This document shows positions 13,101 to 25,327 of a stretch of 64,000 bases of DNA, in pieces. Each line of letters opens with the position of its first letter. Positions within the stretch are counted from its first letter, which is position 1. Origin of the DNA: Strix aluco. Taxonomy: Eukaryota > Chordata > Aves > Strigiformes > Strigidae. The translations under genes and the position numbers were made by a program. The stretch is from NCBI RefSeq assembly GCF_031877795.1, contig NC_133971.1, positions 10,270,325 through 10,334,324 on the forward strand, written 5' to 3'. The notes beneath the pieces are model-generated. The model did no database searches, was not told the DNA's origin, and saw nothing but the letters and a program-made list of their open reading frames with translations.

Positions 13101-14909
13101 AGAAGATAGAAAGAAAAGGACAAAGTTACTGCCAGAAGACAAATAATAAACAAAACCTGAGTAATTAAAAAAACCCCAGTACTGTGTCTTTAAACAACAC
13201 ACAAAGCAAAATTTCAGTGTTACTTCTTGCATTTTTATGCCTTTTAAAAATTAAACAATGGAACAGAAAATTATTGTTTATGCAGAGGTGCTGTTTAACA
13301 TTTTTAGTAAAAACAAAAAAAATATGATCCCATTCTTTAAAGAAGGAGTTGTGACAATCTAAAAAGTAATCATGCTTTATGTTCTATTGATAGTTTCCCC
13401 GTACAGAGGTTTTAGGTGAGAGATTGCTTAGAGACTTCAATGCTAAGATAAATGCCAATGTAATAAAAAGATGTGGAGGATCTTTGTCTTGGGGTAAATT
13501 TGGGAACCCAGCATCACTTAAGTCTTGTCATTTCTAATACAGTATCTGCAGTAAATCTACTGAAAAAGTTTAATAAAATAATAAATCCAGAGTATCTACT
13601 TTCTAAATTCTATAACCAAAAGCTTCTCTGAATACTTTAATCTACTGTTTCAAATATCTATTCAGCTAAGATTTAAAATGACATTCCAAAGCGTGAACTG
13701 CTTTATGGAAAGCTATAGTTTAATATATTCATGATTGTGTAATAATACTTTCTTAAAACCAAAACTCCATAAAACAATGCTTTAATATGAGGAGGAATGT
13801 CTCTGTTTTTCCCTAATTGCAATTGATAACAAATATAATGTGCCCTGTTTTCAGAGGGAAATGGGTTATTACTCATGATTTTTTGGTATGTATTCACCTA
13901 AAATCAATAGCAAGAATAAAACACACGCATGAAAAAAAAAAAAAAATCAACCCTTAGCATGCTCATGTATGCATGCACACATACACATGGTCTAAAATGG
14001 CAGAAAGAGCAACATGCAGTGTTTCATGCAGGAAATAATCAGCTGCAAAAATGCATGATGGCATACACCACGTCTTTGAAAAAAACTCCAGCGTCCTGGT
14101 TTAAGCCGTGACATCCACTTGTCACAAAAAATTCCTATTTTCATGTTATACTGAGGTGGGTTTAAATAGCTGTAAATGAAATTAAAAACCTGCAGAAGTA
14201 GAATGAAATGACTTCTGACAGACACTTTAATCTATATTCATGTCTCTATTATACAATTTGCCTAAGTCATAGCTCCTATAGGTGATTTACTTTACGCAAC
14301 ATGCCACATATATAGAAGTGGGTAGTCCACAGGGCAGACTGCTGTTTCCATGCTGCCTCAGCCACTGCAGCTACCTTCTCCTGCCCTTCCCTCTCTGTCC
14401 GGACAACACCCAGCTCTCAAACCTCGGGCAAACATCCCCAGAGTTGCCTTCACTGCTCACACCCATGGTTCACCTTCACCCTTTCGGTAGAGGAGAACAC
14501 GTCAAATCTTAAATCTGAATACAACAATGTTTATACATTTTCCTGTCCTCTACAGACCTGTCTATCTGGGCCCAAGATCAGTTTTGAATCTGCATTAGAG
14601 GATGGGATTATGGAAAAAGTCCCAAGACCTTCAAAACATCTTCTTGGACAATAAAAAGCAGCATTGGGGACATATGCAGAAGGTGTGGAGCTCTTTTGGT
14701 GTTTTACTGTCGTTCCTCATGATGACCTTGATACCGCCATCAAAGCACATGCCACCACGCGGAAGACGGACGCCATGTCCACGCAGGGCTGCCGCCATTA
14801 TGCAGCAGCACGGCCTGACACCTGCCTGCTGCTGTTTGTCAAAGGCTGGAGAAAATCCACGTGAGGAGAGAAAGCAGGAACAATGCGATATGAAGAGGAG
14901 GAGAAGTCA
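7131..14909. other. Intergenic sequence upstream of RAB3C, no recognised gene
   Basis: Nearly 7.8 kb of AT-rich, largely unique-looking DNA. No CR1 fragment, RNA gene or convincing exon was recognised. Open frames are 60-109 codons and of chance type. Small items inside are a short direct duplication at 12663-12721 and an A run at 13932-13945. GC content rises from about 14750 into the CpG island. Confidence 0.6.
12663..12721. repeat. Two-copy 31-bp-period direct duplication
   Basis: The 28-bp segment at 12663-12690 (aaaaggaagtagtataatca...) recurs at 12694-12721 (aaaaggaggtagtataatta...) with three mismatches. The period is 31 bp. It is an old local tandem duplication in intergenic DNA. Confidence 0.85.
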
Positions 14910-15530
14910 CGGCGCGGGTAGGAACTGTTAGGATACAACAGCAAGGACGTTAACCAGCAGTCGCCATGGCGAAGGGTGCTCGGCCTCGCTCAGCCCCACA
15001 GCGGGGAACGAGGAGGGAGGCGGGAGAGGGCGTGGTGGGCTCTGCGGGCACCCCCGGGGTGCAGACCCACGGCCGCCTCACACTCTCCCCTCGGGTGCCC
15101 GCGGCCCGCCGGGCGCTTTGCGGCGGGGCCGCTCGGCTCCGGGGTCCGGGCCGCCGCGGAGCGGGGCCGGTGGTGCGGCGCCCCCTGCCGGCCGGGCGGA
15201 GCGGGACCAGCCCGGCTGCGGGCGCGGAGATAAAGGGGACGTGCAGTGCCCGGGCGCAGGGAGCGGTGTCCGCCCCGCTCCACCGAGCGACTCCCCGCAG
15301 CCCGCGCCAGAGCCGCCGCCTGCCGTGCCCGCCAACGCTCTCGCTCCCCCGGGCCGGCGCCGCTCCTCCGCGGCTGCCGGCACTCGGGCCGGGCCGGTGA
15401 GGCGCCCGGCTCCGCTCGCTCCATCCCTGCTTTCCGCCTCAGGGCGGGCAAACCACGCCAGGGCGGCCCGTGCTGCCCAGCCGCAGCCCTTCCCCAGCCC
15501 CGCCGCCCCGAGACAAGTTCTCAAAGCGCC

Positions 15531-15564
15531 GCGCTCGCCCCGCCGCCGCGCTCGCCCCGCCGCC
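15531..15564. repeat. Perfect 17-bp tandem duplication in the CpG island
   Basis: The unit gcgctcgccccgccgcc occurs twice back to back, at 15531-15547 and 15548-15564, with no mismatch. It lies about 290-325 bp upstream of the RAB3C start codon. It is probably recent, because GC-rich tandem copies diverge quickly. Confidence 0.9.
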
Positions 15565-15618
15565 GCCCCCCGCGCCGTCCTCCACGGCGGCGGCCGGCCG
15601 GCGGGCGGGCGCAGAGCA

Positions 15619-15700
15619 CCCCGGGAGCTGAAGTCCTTCCTCCCCGCCCGGGCGGCGGCGGGCGCGGGGGAGCGGGGCAGGCGGACTACAGCTCCCGGGG
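15619..15700. promoter_or_regulatory. 18-bp inverted repeat with facing ACTACAnnTCCC-like motifs
   Basis: The left arm, 15619-15636 (ccccgggagctgaagtcc), is the reverse complement of the right arm, 15683-15700 (ggactacagctcccgggg), at 17 of 18 positions. The spacer is 46 bp. Weaker pairing continues inward. The right arm holds ACTACAGCTCCC (15685-15696), which fits the ACTACAnnTCCC core of the ZNF143/THAP11 promoter motif. The left arm has one change in that core (ACTTCA). The pair lies 156-237 bp upstream of the start codon, next to GC boxes. Binding is inferred from the motif only. Confidence 0.6.
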
Positions 15701-15855
15701 GTGCGCGAGAGGGCGGGGCGGTGCTGGGGGCGGAGCGGGGACAGCTCCGGTGCTGATCGCGACGCGGGTTTGTCGGCAGAGCCCGGGCGGGCGGCGGCGG
15801 CGGTTGGCGTTGGCGAGCGAGCGGCAGCGGAGCGAGCGGCGGGCCGCGCCCGGCG

Positions 15856-15879
15856 ATGAGGCACGAAGCGCCCGTGCAG
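15856..15879 (+). CDS. RAB3C: RAB3C coding exon 1 (residues 1-8)
   Basis: This short coding exon reads MRHEAPVQ and is followed at once by a consensus-like splice donor, CAG|GTCGGT, with GT at 15880-15881. RAB3C differs from RAB3A and RAB3B in having an eight-residue N-terminal extension starting MRHEAP before the MASA... sequence, and that is the main evidence for the call. The 24 coding bases leave the intron in phase 0, which fits exon 2 exactly. The start has purines at -3 and +4. The same frame has a stop at 15754-15756, so there is no longer in-frame N-terminus from this exon. It sits in the middle of a CpG island. Residue 7 is Val, where I recall Met in mammalian RAB3C. The exon is too short to be found by ORF length. 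Confidence 0.88.
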
Positions 15880-18800
15880 GTCGGTCCCCGGGCCGGAGCC
15901 GAGCCAGCGGCGAGGGGGCGGCCGGCGCGGCGCGGGCGAGCGCCCGCGGGACGGGGCGTGCAGCGGCGTGGCGGGGCCGCCGGGCCGGGCTCTGCCGCTG
16001 ACGGCCGGGGTGTGTGAGGAGGAAGGGGGTGAGGGCGCCCCTTGCGTGAGGGGGCCGGGCGTGACTTCGATGGGGCCCGGGGGAGTGTCGTGACTCTGTG
16101 AGAGGGGTCCCCGGCGGGCGGTCTCGGCAGGCGGGGGGCGACCGCGGCCCGTCGCGGAGCGCGGGTGCGGTGGGGCCGGCCCGTCCCCCGCGCGGCGCGG
16201 CTCCCCGGGCCGGGGGGCAGCCGGGGCAGGAGGCTGGGCGGCACGGCCCTGCGGTGGCCGCCACCCCGCCGCCGTGGCCGCGGGTGGGTTTCGGGTGGCA
16301 TTTGGGCAAACCGAACGGCCTCTTACAGATACTGCCCTTTGAGCGTTGGTCGCAGCTCCCCTGGGAGTGAGTGGATGTAAGTGGTTAGGTGATGTGATGT
16401 AATGAGGTCCTACCCGGTTGCAGAGGAAGTTGCCACTTTATCTCCACCTGTTTATTCAAGGACCGTTTATCCATCTGCACCAGGGAGAGATGGCTCGTGG
16501 CTAGAACAGGGGGTAGCGAAGAGGTGGCCCCTTTTCAGCAGTTTTTATGTATAGATAAATATAATGCCCCTTAGCACTGGAGGAACAGATGCAGTACAGA
16601 TACAAGTTACATTACGCTGAGTTTTTAGCAGTTTTTGGGTTGTTGGTTCAAAACAGTTTACGCTGGTGAACTGTACTTAGTTATTAATTAGAACCTCTTT
16701 TATAATCTCATGCAGGAGCTCCGGGGACCCCAGACTATACATTCAAACACATGACTGTTTTTTAATAGAAGATTGGTCATGTTACCAGTGGATTGGTGCA
16801 ATCAATCCCGCTGATTTTACACGATGCAAAGAGCACTTTTGCAGTCTGCTGTGATTTAAGTTATGAACTGCGGCTCTGTTAGCTAATATTTTTAATGCTG
16901 GATATCTACTCTGTCAGTAATAGAATTTCAGCCTGAAGGGAAAATCTGCATCCTCTTCAATATGCATGCTCAAAAAGAAGTCTGAAATCTTAAGCTGGTA
17001 TGGAGTTGGGTTTGCTTGACTTTGGACAGAGACTCATAATCTCATAAATCTTTTGCAGAGAAATTGCTCAGATGTCACATGCTGAAACCGTTCAACCAAA
17101 GAGGTGCACTAGAAATAAGCCATTCTTCAGTAAGAATGTCATTCAGTTTTATGGTTGGAGAACAGCAGTAATTAGTATGCTGTTTAAAAAGCCTCGTTCC
17201 GCATGCTACATGCATGTGTTGGAAATGTTTATGTGGTATTTGCCATTTATTTACACATACTTATTGAGATACTGAAGTCGTGTTTATTATGTATTTCTTT
17301 GGAGAGCATTTCATTAAAAGCAAATTTCACTAGTAAAGGATGAAAACTACAGATTGGTCTTCGACATTTTTGACAGGTGTTGAATTCATTGACGTTGTTA
17401 AATACTTGTGGAAACAAAATGGGGGTACAACATTAAAATAAAATCTAAAGAAAAGAAAGTCCATATATAAAAAAATATGTACTTGACACATATCAAACTT
17501 CCTGTTTTTTAATATGATTATCAGTACAAACAGATTATTGTTGAATATAATTGAAGACAGCAGAAATCACAGCCTCAGTATAAAAAGAGACAGCAGAGAG
17601 CTATAAAAACCCCTACAAATTCCACTTCTTCAAGGCTGGTGAGATGGTCAAACTGTGTCTATTTTTAAGCATATTTCATCCAAATTTATAATTACAAGCA
17701 TTTGGATTTTTCCAAGATGTGAAAATGCAGTCTGGCAGAGGAGCTTTGATTTTTACTTGTTGTTTCTGCATGTTTTTTTTCCTTTCTTCTACTTACACTA
17801 TTCCCAGCATACTCAAATATTATTCTTATTAAAGATTCCCATAAAACAATAGTCTGTTGTGGATTCTTCTTCTTAAGAATCCTTTTGTTTTCCAACATTA
17901 GGCAAGTATTGTTGGTCCTTGTTTAAACGTGGTTTAGACTGGTCAAACTAATTGCTTGATTTATCTCTTTTAGCTATCTGATTTCCTATTACATGAAAGA
18001 AATGTAGTTGCTTCTTTGCACACAACGAATTTACGGAGCAGTCTGTTACAGAGCTACCATCTCTGAATTGAAAAGCAAGAAAGTGTGATCAAGCGTATGT
18101 CTTTTGATCATGACAATAACAACTCAGAGGACAGTGTAAGCATTTTTTTTTTTCCATTTCCATCAAACAATAATTAAAAAGAAAACTAAAAAGTTAAAAT
18201 ATTTTATCAGGCTGGGAAAAAGGGCCTGTGCAGTGGCACTGTGTTTCTGTGTTTGAGTTCTTTGTTTCAGTCTCAGGCTCATGCCATTTCTCTGTAGACA
18301 AGAAGGGCTGACAATTACCAGAAAGGCAGCCCAAACAGTCCTTCCAGAGAAGAAGTTGCCTAGTGTAAAAGTTTGCTATTGTCATCTGCTGGATATAATT
18401 GAATCTGAGTCAGAGTTTGTGACTACTTTTCATTTTTCTAGCCATGTTTGCAAAGAACAGGTATAAGTCTTAGTAGTCCTTATGGCCATGGAGAGGACTT
18501 TGGTTTAGAAGTCAAAAGCAATGAACTCTCTTTTCTGGTTAACATAGAAGTCTGTATGGTTTCTACATGTTCTTTTAAGAATTCGTCTGAATTAGTTGAA
18601 ATGTCTGTGTATCTCTCAGGAGTTTCCCTTAAGGCTTTCATGGTACTTTCAAAAGTGACAATTCAATGGGAAATTCTCAGTGATTCATACACTGATTCAC
18701 TCACTTCAAGTTTTACTCCTTGTCTGATTGTAGCATGCAGATTTTCCACATACCTGCGCTTTGCCCAAATAAAAAATCAGGACTGTACTTTGGATAACCT

Positions 18801-21800
18801 GTTCTAAGTGTTTATCAGAGCATATGGGCATTAATGGTGGCAGTTTGCCACTAGAAAATGCTAGATCTCTAGGGACCCTCTCTTTCACTTGCAAGGGCAT
18901 CAGATAATTTCAAAGGTGACTGAGGCCATAGAGATGAGGGAAAACTAGGAAGTGGGAAATAATCTGTAAATAATCTGCTTTGCCAAGAAAATAAATGCAA
19001 ACATTTACTTCTTAGCTTTTCATATCCTGGTGTCACTGGCAGTGGTTATGCCCAAGCAAAATGGGTTTATAATAGACAGATCCAAACACAACGAAGAAGG
19101 GCAATAGCAAGCAAAAAGGCTGCTTCCAGATATTTAAGAGGTTATTATAAAATTATTATGAAAAAAGCCAAACCAAAGCTATTAGACACAGGAGTTACCA
19201 TGGCAGCTTATCTCCTATCACTCAGCAAAATTATCAGGTAGGCCAGTCTCGGTTCAAATTAGAAGCACTGAAGTAGAAGAGCCTGCCAAGCCACTGAGTC
19301 CACAGAGCAAGTTATATACACCTTTTTGTTAACTGATCAAGCTGCATTTGGAGTCAGTAGTCCTCTTTCTGTCACTACCCCTTTTTGGAAGTGTACTGTG
19401 GAAGCTTGTTCCCTTGCTGGTTAGATACTTTCTAATCTCCAACTCAGAGGCACTCAGGGCTAGTTTATACTCACCTCCTAATGTCCAGTGTCTGCTCCAG
19501 TATACATCAGTCTAAATAAATCTCATTCCCTAATGTTCACTTCAGACTACTATCTAGAGAAACAAGCTCATGTTTTGCTTTTGTTTTTTTTTTTGGGGGG
19601 TTTTGATTTTTTTTTTTTTTTTTAGATTTCTCTCATAAGAAAAGCTCTTCATTCTTCTGATCTTCCTAGTAATCTCTTTCTGTACTTTCCAGTTTGAACT
19701 CAGTTTTCATAGACACGCTTGACCAGAACTGTTACTAATGGCACCTCAGCAATGCCTTAGATAGTGGCATTAGTATTTTACTTTATCTCTTGGCCTGATG
19801 CAGCTGTTCTGGCAATTGAAAAGCTGCACAATCTTTGTTAGTCTCTTGACCCTGAGAGCTTCACCAAATAGGGTAAATGGCAGAGGGCTGTAACCATCTC
19901 ATCTTCATGCTCTTTCCTACCCCCCAGTAACTCCAGGTTTATTTCTACTGGAGTACCTGGTCTGACACAGCTTGTATTTTTTCTTTTCAGAGCTGTCCTA
20001 TTTTGGTGGCTTCTTGACATCCTGTGTTAGACTAATTCACTTGGGGCTTTTTCTCTAGTTTTGTCACTGTTTGGAGAAGGGGATTTTGCTGTACTACCTA
20101 GAGTGGTAATTGGAAATATGTTTCTTAAGCTACCCTTCTCATGGAGAAAGTAAACTTAGGTTATAGAAGGACAAATGTGGGATAATGCCCTGGCTCACCA
20201 CAAGTAGATTTTACCAGAATCCATGTGTTAAAGCCTTGCCAGAACCTTTCTTTACTGCACCTTGCATTCTGCTGTCCTGGGCAGCTGCCAGTACTGTGGC
20301 CACGTTCATGCTACTTCTGCAGATATGAAGCAGGTGGAGCTTCTTTAAAATGTTTTAGACTCTCACCTCTCTGTATCTTCCAGATATTCCCCAACTTGGC
20401 ATTTCAGTATGCCGCTTATAATAAATCTAACTACACCTTTCAAACTGGGTTATGATATGCTTACACATACTGATGAATCTAACCTCATAATACCTTGAAG
20501 CAGACGAGCTTCTTCTGGTGCTGCCAAGTACGTTGATTCACAAGCTGTGCTCTGCAGATGGCTGGGCAATCCATAAATTCCAAGTAAGTGGCTGGTCCAT
20601 TGTCCACTGAACTTTGTTAAGTCTTCTTAATTGGTCAGTTAAAAATTAGATTATAAGGATTTGTGAGAATTGGCTGTGGTCTGCATCTGTGGATACTGAT
20701 GTATTCATTGAGAGCACACCAAAAATAAGAGGTGTTAAGCAGCTTGCCCAAGGTGTAGAAAAAAAGAAAACAAAAGTCATAGGATAACTCTGAAAGAGTT
20801 AGGAATAAAATCCAAACTCTAGGCTATTGGTCTGGTATTTTACCTGGAAAATCATTGAATTCTTCATGACTGTGTTATATTGTCATAGAGTTCTTATATA
20901 TAAGGATCTTGGTAACATTTTTACTATTCCAGTGATGACATTTGGTTTGCACATTAAAGGCACTCACTTGCGGTGCATCCTACATACAGTCTGTTGAGTT
21001 ACAAATGTTGAATATTCCCATTGTATTCCATTGTTTCAATATCCATTGACTCTGTTTGACTAATTATATTTTACAAAAAGCAAAAAGATCGCTTCACAAA
21101 AAGCTGCATGTGCAGAGAACTCTGTCCTTTTACTAAAATAATTACTCAGTTTCTTTTTAGAAAGCAATGGAAATGTATCTATTTCTACACTGTATATAGA
21201 AAAGGAGCGTTGCTCTTTGAAACAATTGTAAATTAGCTATTCAGTTTCTATCCTTACTGTAGATAGAAACAAGGTATTTTCCCTAGGGTTACTATTGATC
21301 TTTTCCTTTAAGACATGCCTGTTATTATAGTTTTTAAAAGAAAACAATGCATTTGTGAAAGACACAAAGGAATGAATTTCAGTATTTTCAATCCCAGTTT
21401 TTCTTGCCTTTTGCATTATATTTTCCAGAGGCAATTCATCCTGCATTAGGCATCCAGAGTGGGGTGCATACATATGTTGAGTGCATATATAAGTGATGTG
21501 CAGGCCAAGGAGGTCATGTCACACTGCTCTGCTTAAGTGAGAAAGCTGTTCAAATTAATTCTGTCAAAGAATGTGGTCCTCTAAGGCCGCAAAGAGTAAC
21601 ACAGACAAATGTTTTGTTATTGTCATGAAGGTGTCAGGTAAACAGATACTTCTTCAGACATTTGTTCTCAATCCTGCCCTGTTTTAATCTGTTCTTTTGG
21701 GATCAAGGAAACGGCTGAACATGAGACTTGAAAAGTGCCTGGATCTGATATAGAAGACTCTGCTTAATGATTAAACTTGCCACATTTAGGAAGTCTAAGG

Positions 21801-24800
21801 ATGTGCTGTAAGCAGGGAAGCATACAAAGCCATTCTTTTTTGTCCTTGGACCGTATTCAAGCTGGGGACATACCTTCTCCCTGTTTTCATAGGGAGCAGA
21901 CATGTGAGACCTCCTGACCTTAGGTCTTCTGATCTTTGTCTTGAGCTTAGATTTCACAGTGGACTCTCAAGTCTGTCCTGAGTCCTCTAGGAGGTGTTCT
22001 GAGACTCCCTCTGGTGCTAACATCCTGATGGGTGTAGGGATCTGAACAGGGACTCATTCTACAAAAAAGCAAGTGTGCAATATGCCCGTGAAAATAGCCT
22101 TGTGCATTCTGTCTTCAATTTTACTAAATAAGGACAAAATTTTACTGAAGAGAAAACAGTGTGTTTTGCTGAAAGAGATGCTTGTTTAATATATTCATTT
22201 AATTATTTGAGCAGAGAACTTTGTCAAAATAAATGTAAGAGTTTTTCTTTCTTGGAAACAATATATTGTAGCATTAGCAAGATTGACGTCTTTATTTAGT
22301 TCTCATCCATGTATGTAGTACTTAATTACAGGTCTGAACCTTCTGGGTGATTACTTCCAGCATCATTTTCAAAGGACGAACATAACACCAGCACTAGTTT
22401 CTTCACATTTCTTTGCCAAATGCCTCCATAATAGGGACAAGTCCTGTTAGGACTGAACTGCCATAGTAATGCATCGGGAAGTGGGCTACAGTACATCCCA
22501 TACTTACTTGAAGTCAGCAGCTTACATTTAAGAAAGAGAAGCACTGCAGGCATATTGACAAAGTTCAAGAGGACCAAGCATCTAGGTCTCCCTTACAGTC
22601 ACCAGAAAAATGGGGATGTGAATTGCACTCTGAAGAATCTGTCTTTGTGCTTACTACAGAATGACTGAGTTTGGGAAGTAATGGCAAAGTTTTAGCACCC
22701 ATACTGAGTTTGATTTGTGTGCAGACTAGTGCAGGCACTAGCAGTTTTCTAAAACTCATTTGGGTTTTGGACATGAGGAAGGATCACTATAGGTAGTGTA
22801 GGGAGACTGGCTTTCCAGGCTGAAGTTAGTGTCTCCAAACAGTTTGAATTATCAATACCTCACTAATCATCTCATGATTCCCCAGGTGGGAGGTGGAGAA
22901 ATTAGTCTTTCCCAGGCCTTTCCTTTGCATTCTGCATCCTGTAATAGGCAGACATACTTCTACCCGTGAAATAAAAGATGGCTGCAATTCTGTATTCAAC
23001 GTGCCCATAATTCTACCTATGGTACTGCAAGTAATGAACCCACAGGTTCAAGGCACAGTGAAGGTGTTGGCGTTTATTTTTTCTTTATTTTTAAAGAACT
23101 TTTAAGGAAACTATTGCATGGGTAACACACATAAACATAATTTAGAGGAGCACTGAAATTTCTTTGTGGGGAATGTCTGTGTTTAAAACCATTCACAGGA
23201 AACATGTTCTTACTCTGAAGGCTACATAATGTACAAGATTTAGCAAGACTATTATTAGAATCTAGGTCTCCTGATTCCTCTGCTCACTGAATCATACTGT
23301 TTCTGAAGTGTTAGGCATTAAAGTACATGAGGATGAATTGTAAGGCATGTAGGACTCAGGGCAGCAAATTAAATGAACACTAAACCCCCTTTTTGTAAAA
23401 CCATAAGTGAGTTGAAGAAGCTACATGGAAGGCTTCCTAAGAGATAAAATCAAGAAACAAAGTGATTATTCTTCTTGCTAGAAGTGGCAACTACTGGTTT
23501 CAGCTGCTGCATTACAGAGAGGAGCCAGAAGGGCAGCAGAACAGGCTGCTGGAGAAAGTATACAGGCATCCCCAGACACTGCACAGTCTTCTGTCTGCTG
23601 GACTTTATTGACTTTTTGCTGCAAACTGTACACAACATCAGCATACTCTTTACTACTTTATAGGCAGTTGTGATTAGACTGGTATAAACAGCATTTGATT
23701 TTTCTCATGTTCTAAGCAAAATAGTTTTATAATAAGGGAGAATAGTGGACAGGATTTGTTTCTGTCTTTTGCTATGGAAATCAGAAAGGTGGAAGATTAA
23801 TGATGTGGATGCTTGGTAGTACTTTGGGTTTTGTTCTAAAACTTCTTTGTTGCACATCTGTGAAAGAAGTGAATAAATATTAAACACTTAAGGTGCAAGC
23901 ACATAGTACCCAAGAGTACATTTAATCAAGAACTTTAGTCACTACCAAATAAAAGGGTAATTCTGAAATCAAACACTCCTTACTGCATTATTTAGTAAAT
24001 ATAAATGTTACACTGAGTTTCCTCTCAAAAGCTTGCTACTTCTGTTGTCTCCTTCAGGACTTTTTGTCCCCACTTCTAAATGCTTCTTCAGTAGCCCTAA
24101 GAGGCTGTCATACTGTTATTTGTACTATGAGACAGCAGAATTAACTCAGAAAATATATACAGTAATTGAAGTTCAGCTGAGAAGGTGGGTTAGTGTACAG
24201 CCCTCACCCTGGTTCCAGCTGTCCTCTCTGATTGCCCAACTGCACTCTGAGGTGTCTAACTTAGAAAGCTTTGACGTGAGCTGCTTTTCCATAAACCTTT
24301 ATGTTAGGATATGATGTCTGTCTTTCTGTCTGAAATCAGTGTGCAAAAGTGTTACCCCTAGTATTGCCAAACTCTGAGAATTTAAAATCCTGCCAGGCTC
24401 TCAAAATACTTGAGATTTTTTTCTACAAAAGCATGAGAGGTGAAACACTACCTAGTTCTAAGTTCTTTATTTTTGCCATCTGTTTTCTGAGCATCCCATG
24501 TAGAATTTTGGTCAGGTTTTCAAGTTAATCTCTGCAACTCTCTGAAAGCCAAAAGTGTACTTTTTATAAATGGAACCCATGATCTTAGAGCAAAATAAGC
24601 TTGCTATTTAGCAGTATTCAGTAATCCATGATTATTTAGGATTTTTGTATGGATTAGAATCTGTATGTTAAGGACACAAATTTTAAAAGATTGACAACTG
24701 CCACTTAGGATGTTGTTGCATTAACACTGCAAATTCCAGAACTATAGAATAGACTAGCACTAGCAAAAATCAAGACTATTTCAGAGGTATATACCCAACT

Positions 24801-25327
24801 CACTATTTAATGATACAATAACTGAAAGCTGGTAAAGACAAAATGCTCTGAATAAGGTTATAGTCATTATAAAAGACAACAACATATTTATAGTAAAATA
24901 AATAGTTCAAGAATTTTATCAGATGTAAAACATATTAAGCTTTTTCTTAAAAATATACCTCCTATGTCATAACACGGCATTGATGTCTTATTTTCTTCCT
25001 GTACAAGTGAAGCATCTTTGCTATATTTTCACCATCTATTTCATTCATAGCATTTTCTGAAGGTCGATCTTTTTAATGATATACTCAAGATCTGTCCTGG
25101 ATTTTTATATTTTTTTTTTGTACCAGTCACTAGTGATGTTTACATCCTCTTTTTCAACTTGAACTATTACCATGGATACAAGAATCATAAAAAAGAATTA
25201 AATCTCTGTGAACTTCTTACTGAGTTCATTGACACCTGGTATCAAAAACTCCAACAAAAATCTAAATGTTTCCCGTTTTATGTGATACAAGAGACAATAA
25301 ACTATTTCTTTTTATTTTGAATTACAG
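15880..25327 (+). other. RAB3C: RAB3C intron 1
   Basis: The intron runs from the GT at 15880 to the AG at 25326-25327, 9448 bp, phase 0. The donor is CAG|GTCGGT and the acceptor TTTTGAATTACAG, with a T-rich tract before it. The first 450 bp belong to the CpG island; the rest is AT-rich. I see no CR1 fragment in it. There are only homopolymer tracts, chiefly the T/G tract near 19586-19624 and a T run at 25110-25120. ORFs of 60-120 codons inside it, such as 18448-18807 (+), match nothing I know and are compatible with chance. Confidence 0.85.
19586..19624. repeat. T/G homopolymer tract
   Basis: A run of T, then six G, four T, GA and a further 16 or so T. Low-complexity sequence in RAB3C intron 1, with no poly(A)-tailed retrocopy recognised next to it. 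Confidence 0.9.

Larger units (their letters stand above)
14910..16330. promoter_or_regulatory. RAB3C: CpG island and presumed RAB3C promoter
   Basis: This is the only strongly GC- and CpG-rich block in an otherwise AT-rich window, densest between about 15060 and 16250. It surrounds coding exon 1, as usual for a vertebrate CpG-island promoter. GC boxes (Sp1-like) lie at 15711-15720 (GGGCGGGGCG) and 15726-15740. A weak TATA-like GATAAAGG is at 15229-15236. The transcription start cannot be placed from sequence. The island reaches about 900 bp upstream of the start codon, so divergent transcription is possible. Long open frames across it on both strands reflect the low stop-codon content of GC-rich DNA, not genes. 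Confidence 0.85.

Noticed and set aside
14602..14931. A 109-codon plus-strand frame at the edge of the CpG island
   Set aside because: No recognised family, overlapping open frame at 14664-14864, and composition shifting toward the island. No splice or promoter support.
15246..16001. A 251-codon plus-strand frame overlapping the RAB3C start in another frame
   Set aside because: Same composition effect. It could be an overlapping upstream ORF only if transcription starts before 15246, for which there is no evidence.
15078..16301. A 407-codon open frame on the minus strand, the longest in the window
   Set aside because: It lies wholly in the CpG island, its translation is Pro/Arg/Ala/Gly low complexity, and equally long frames occur in other frames and on the other strand. 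GC-rich DNA lacks stops; no domain is visible.
18448..18807. A 119-codon plus-strand frame in intron 1
   Set aside because: No recognised domain and no repeat content; length is within what chance gives in this much DNA.
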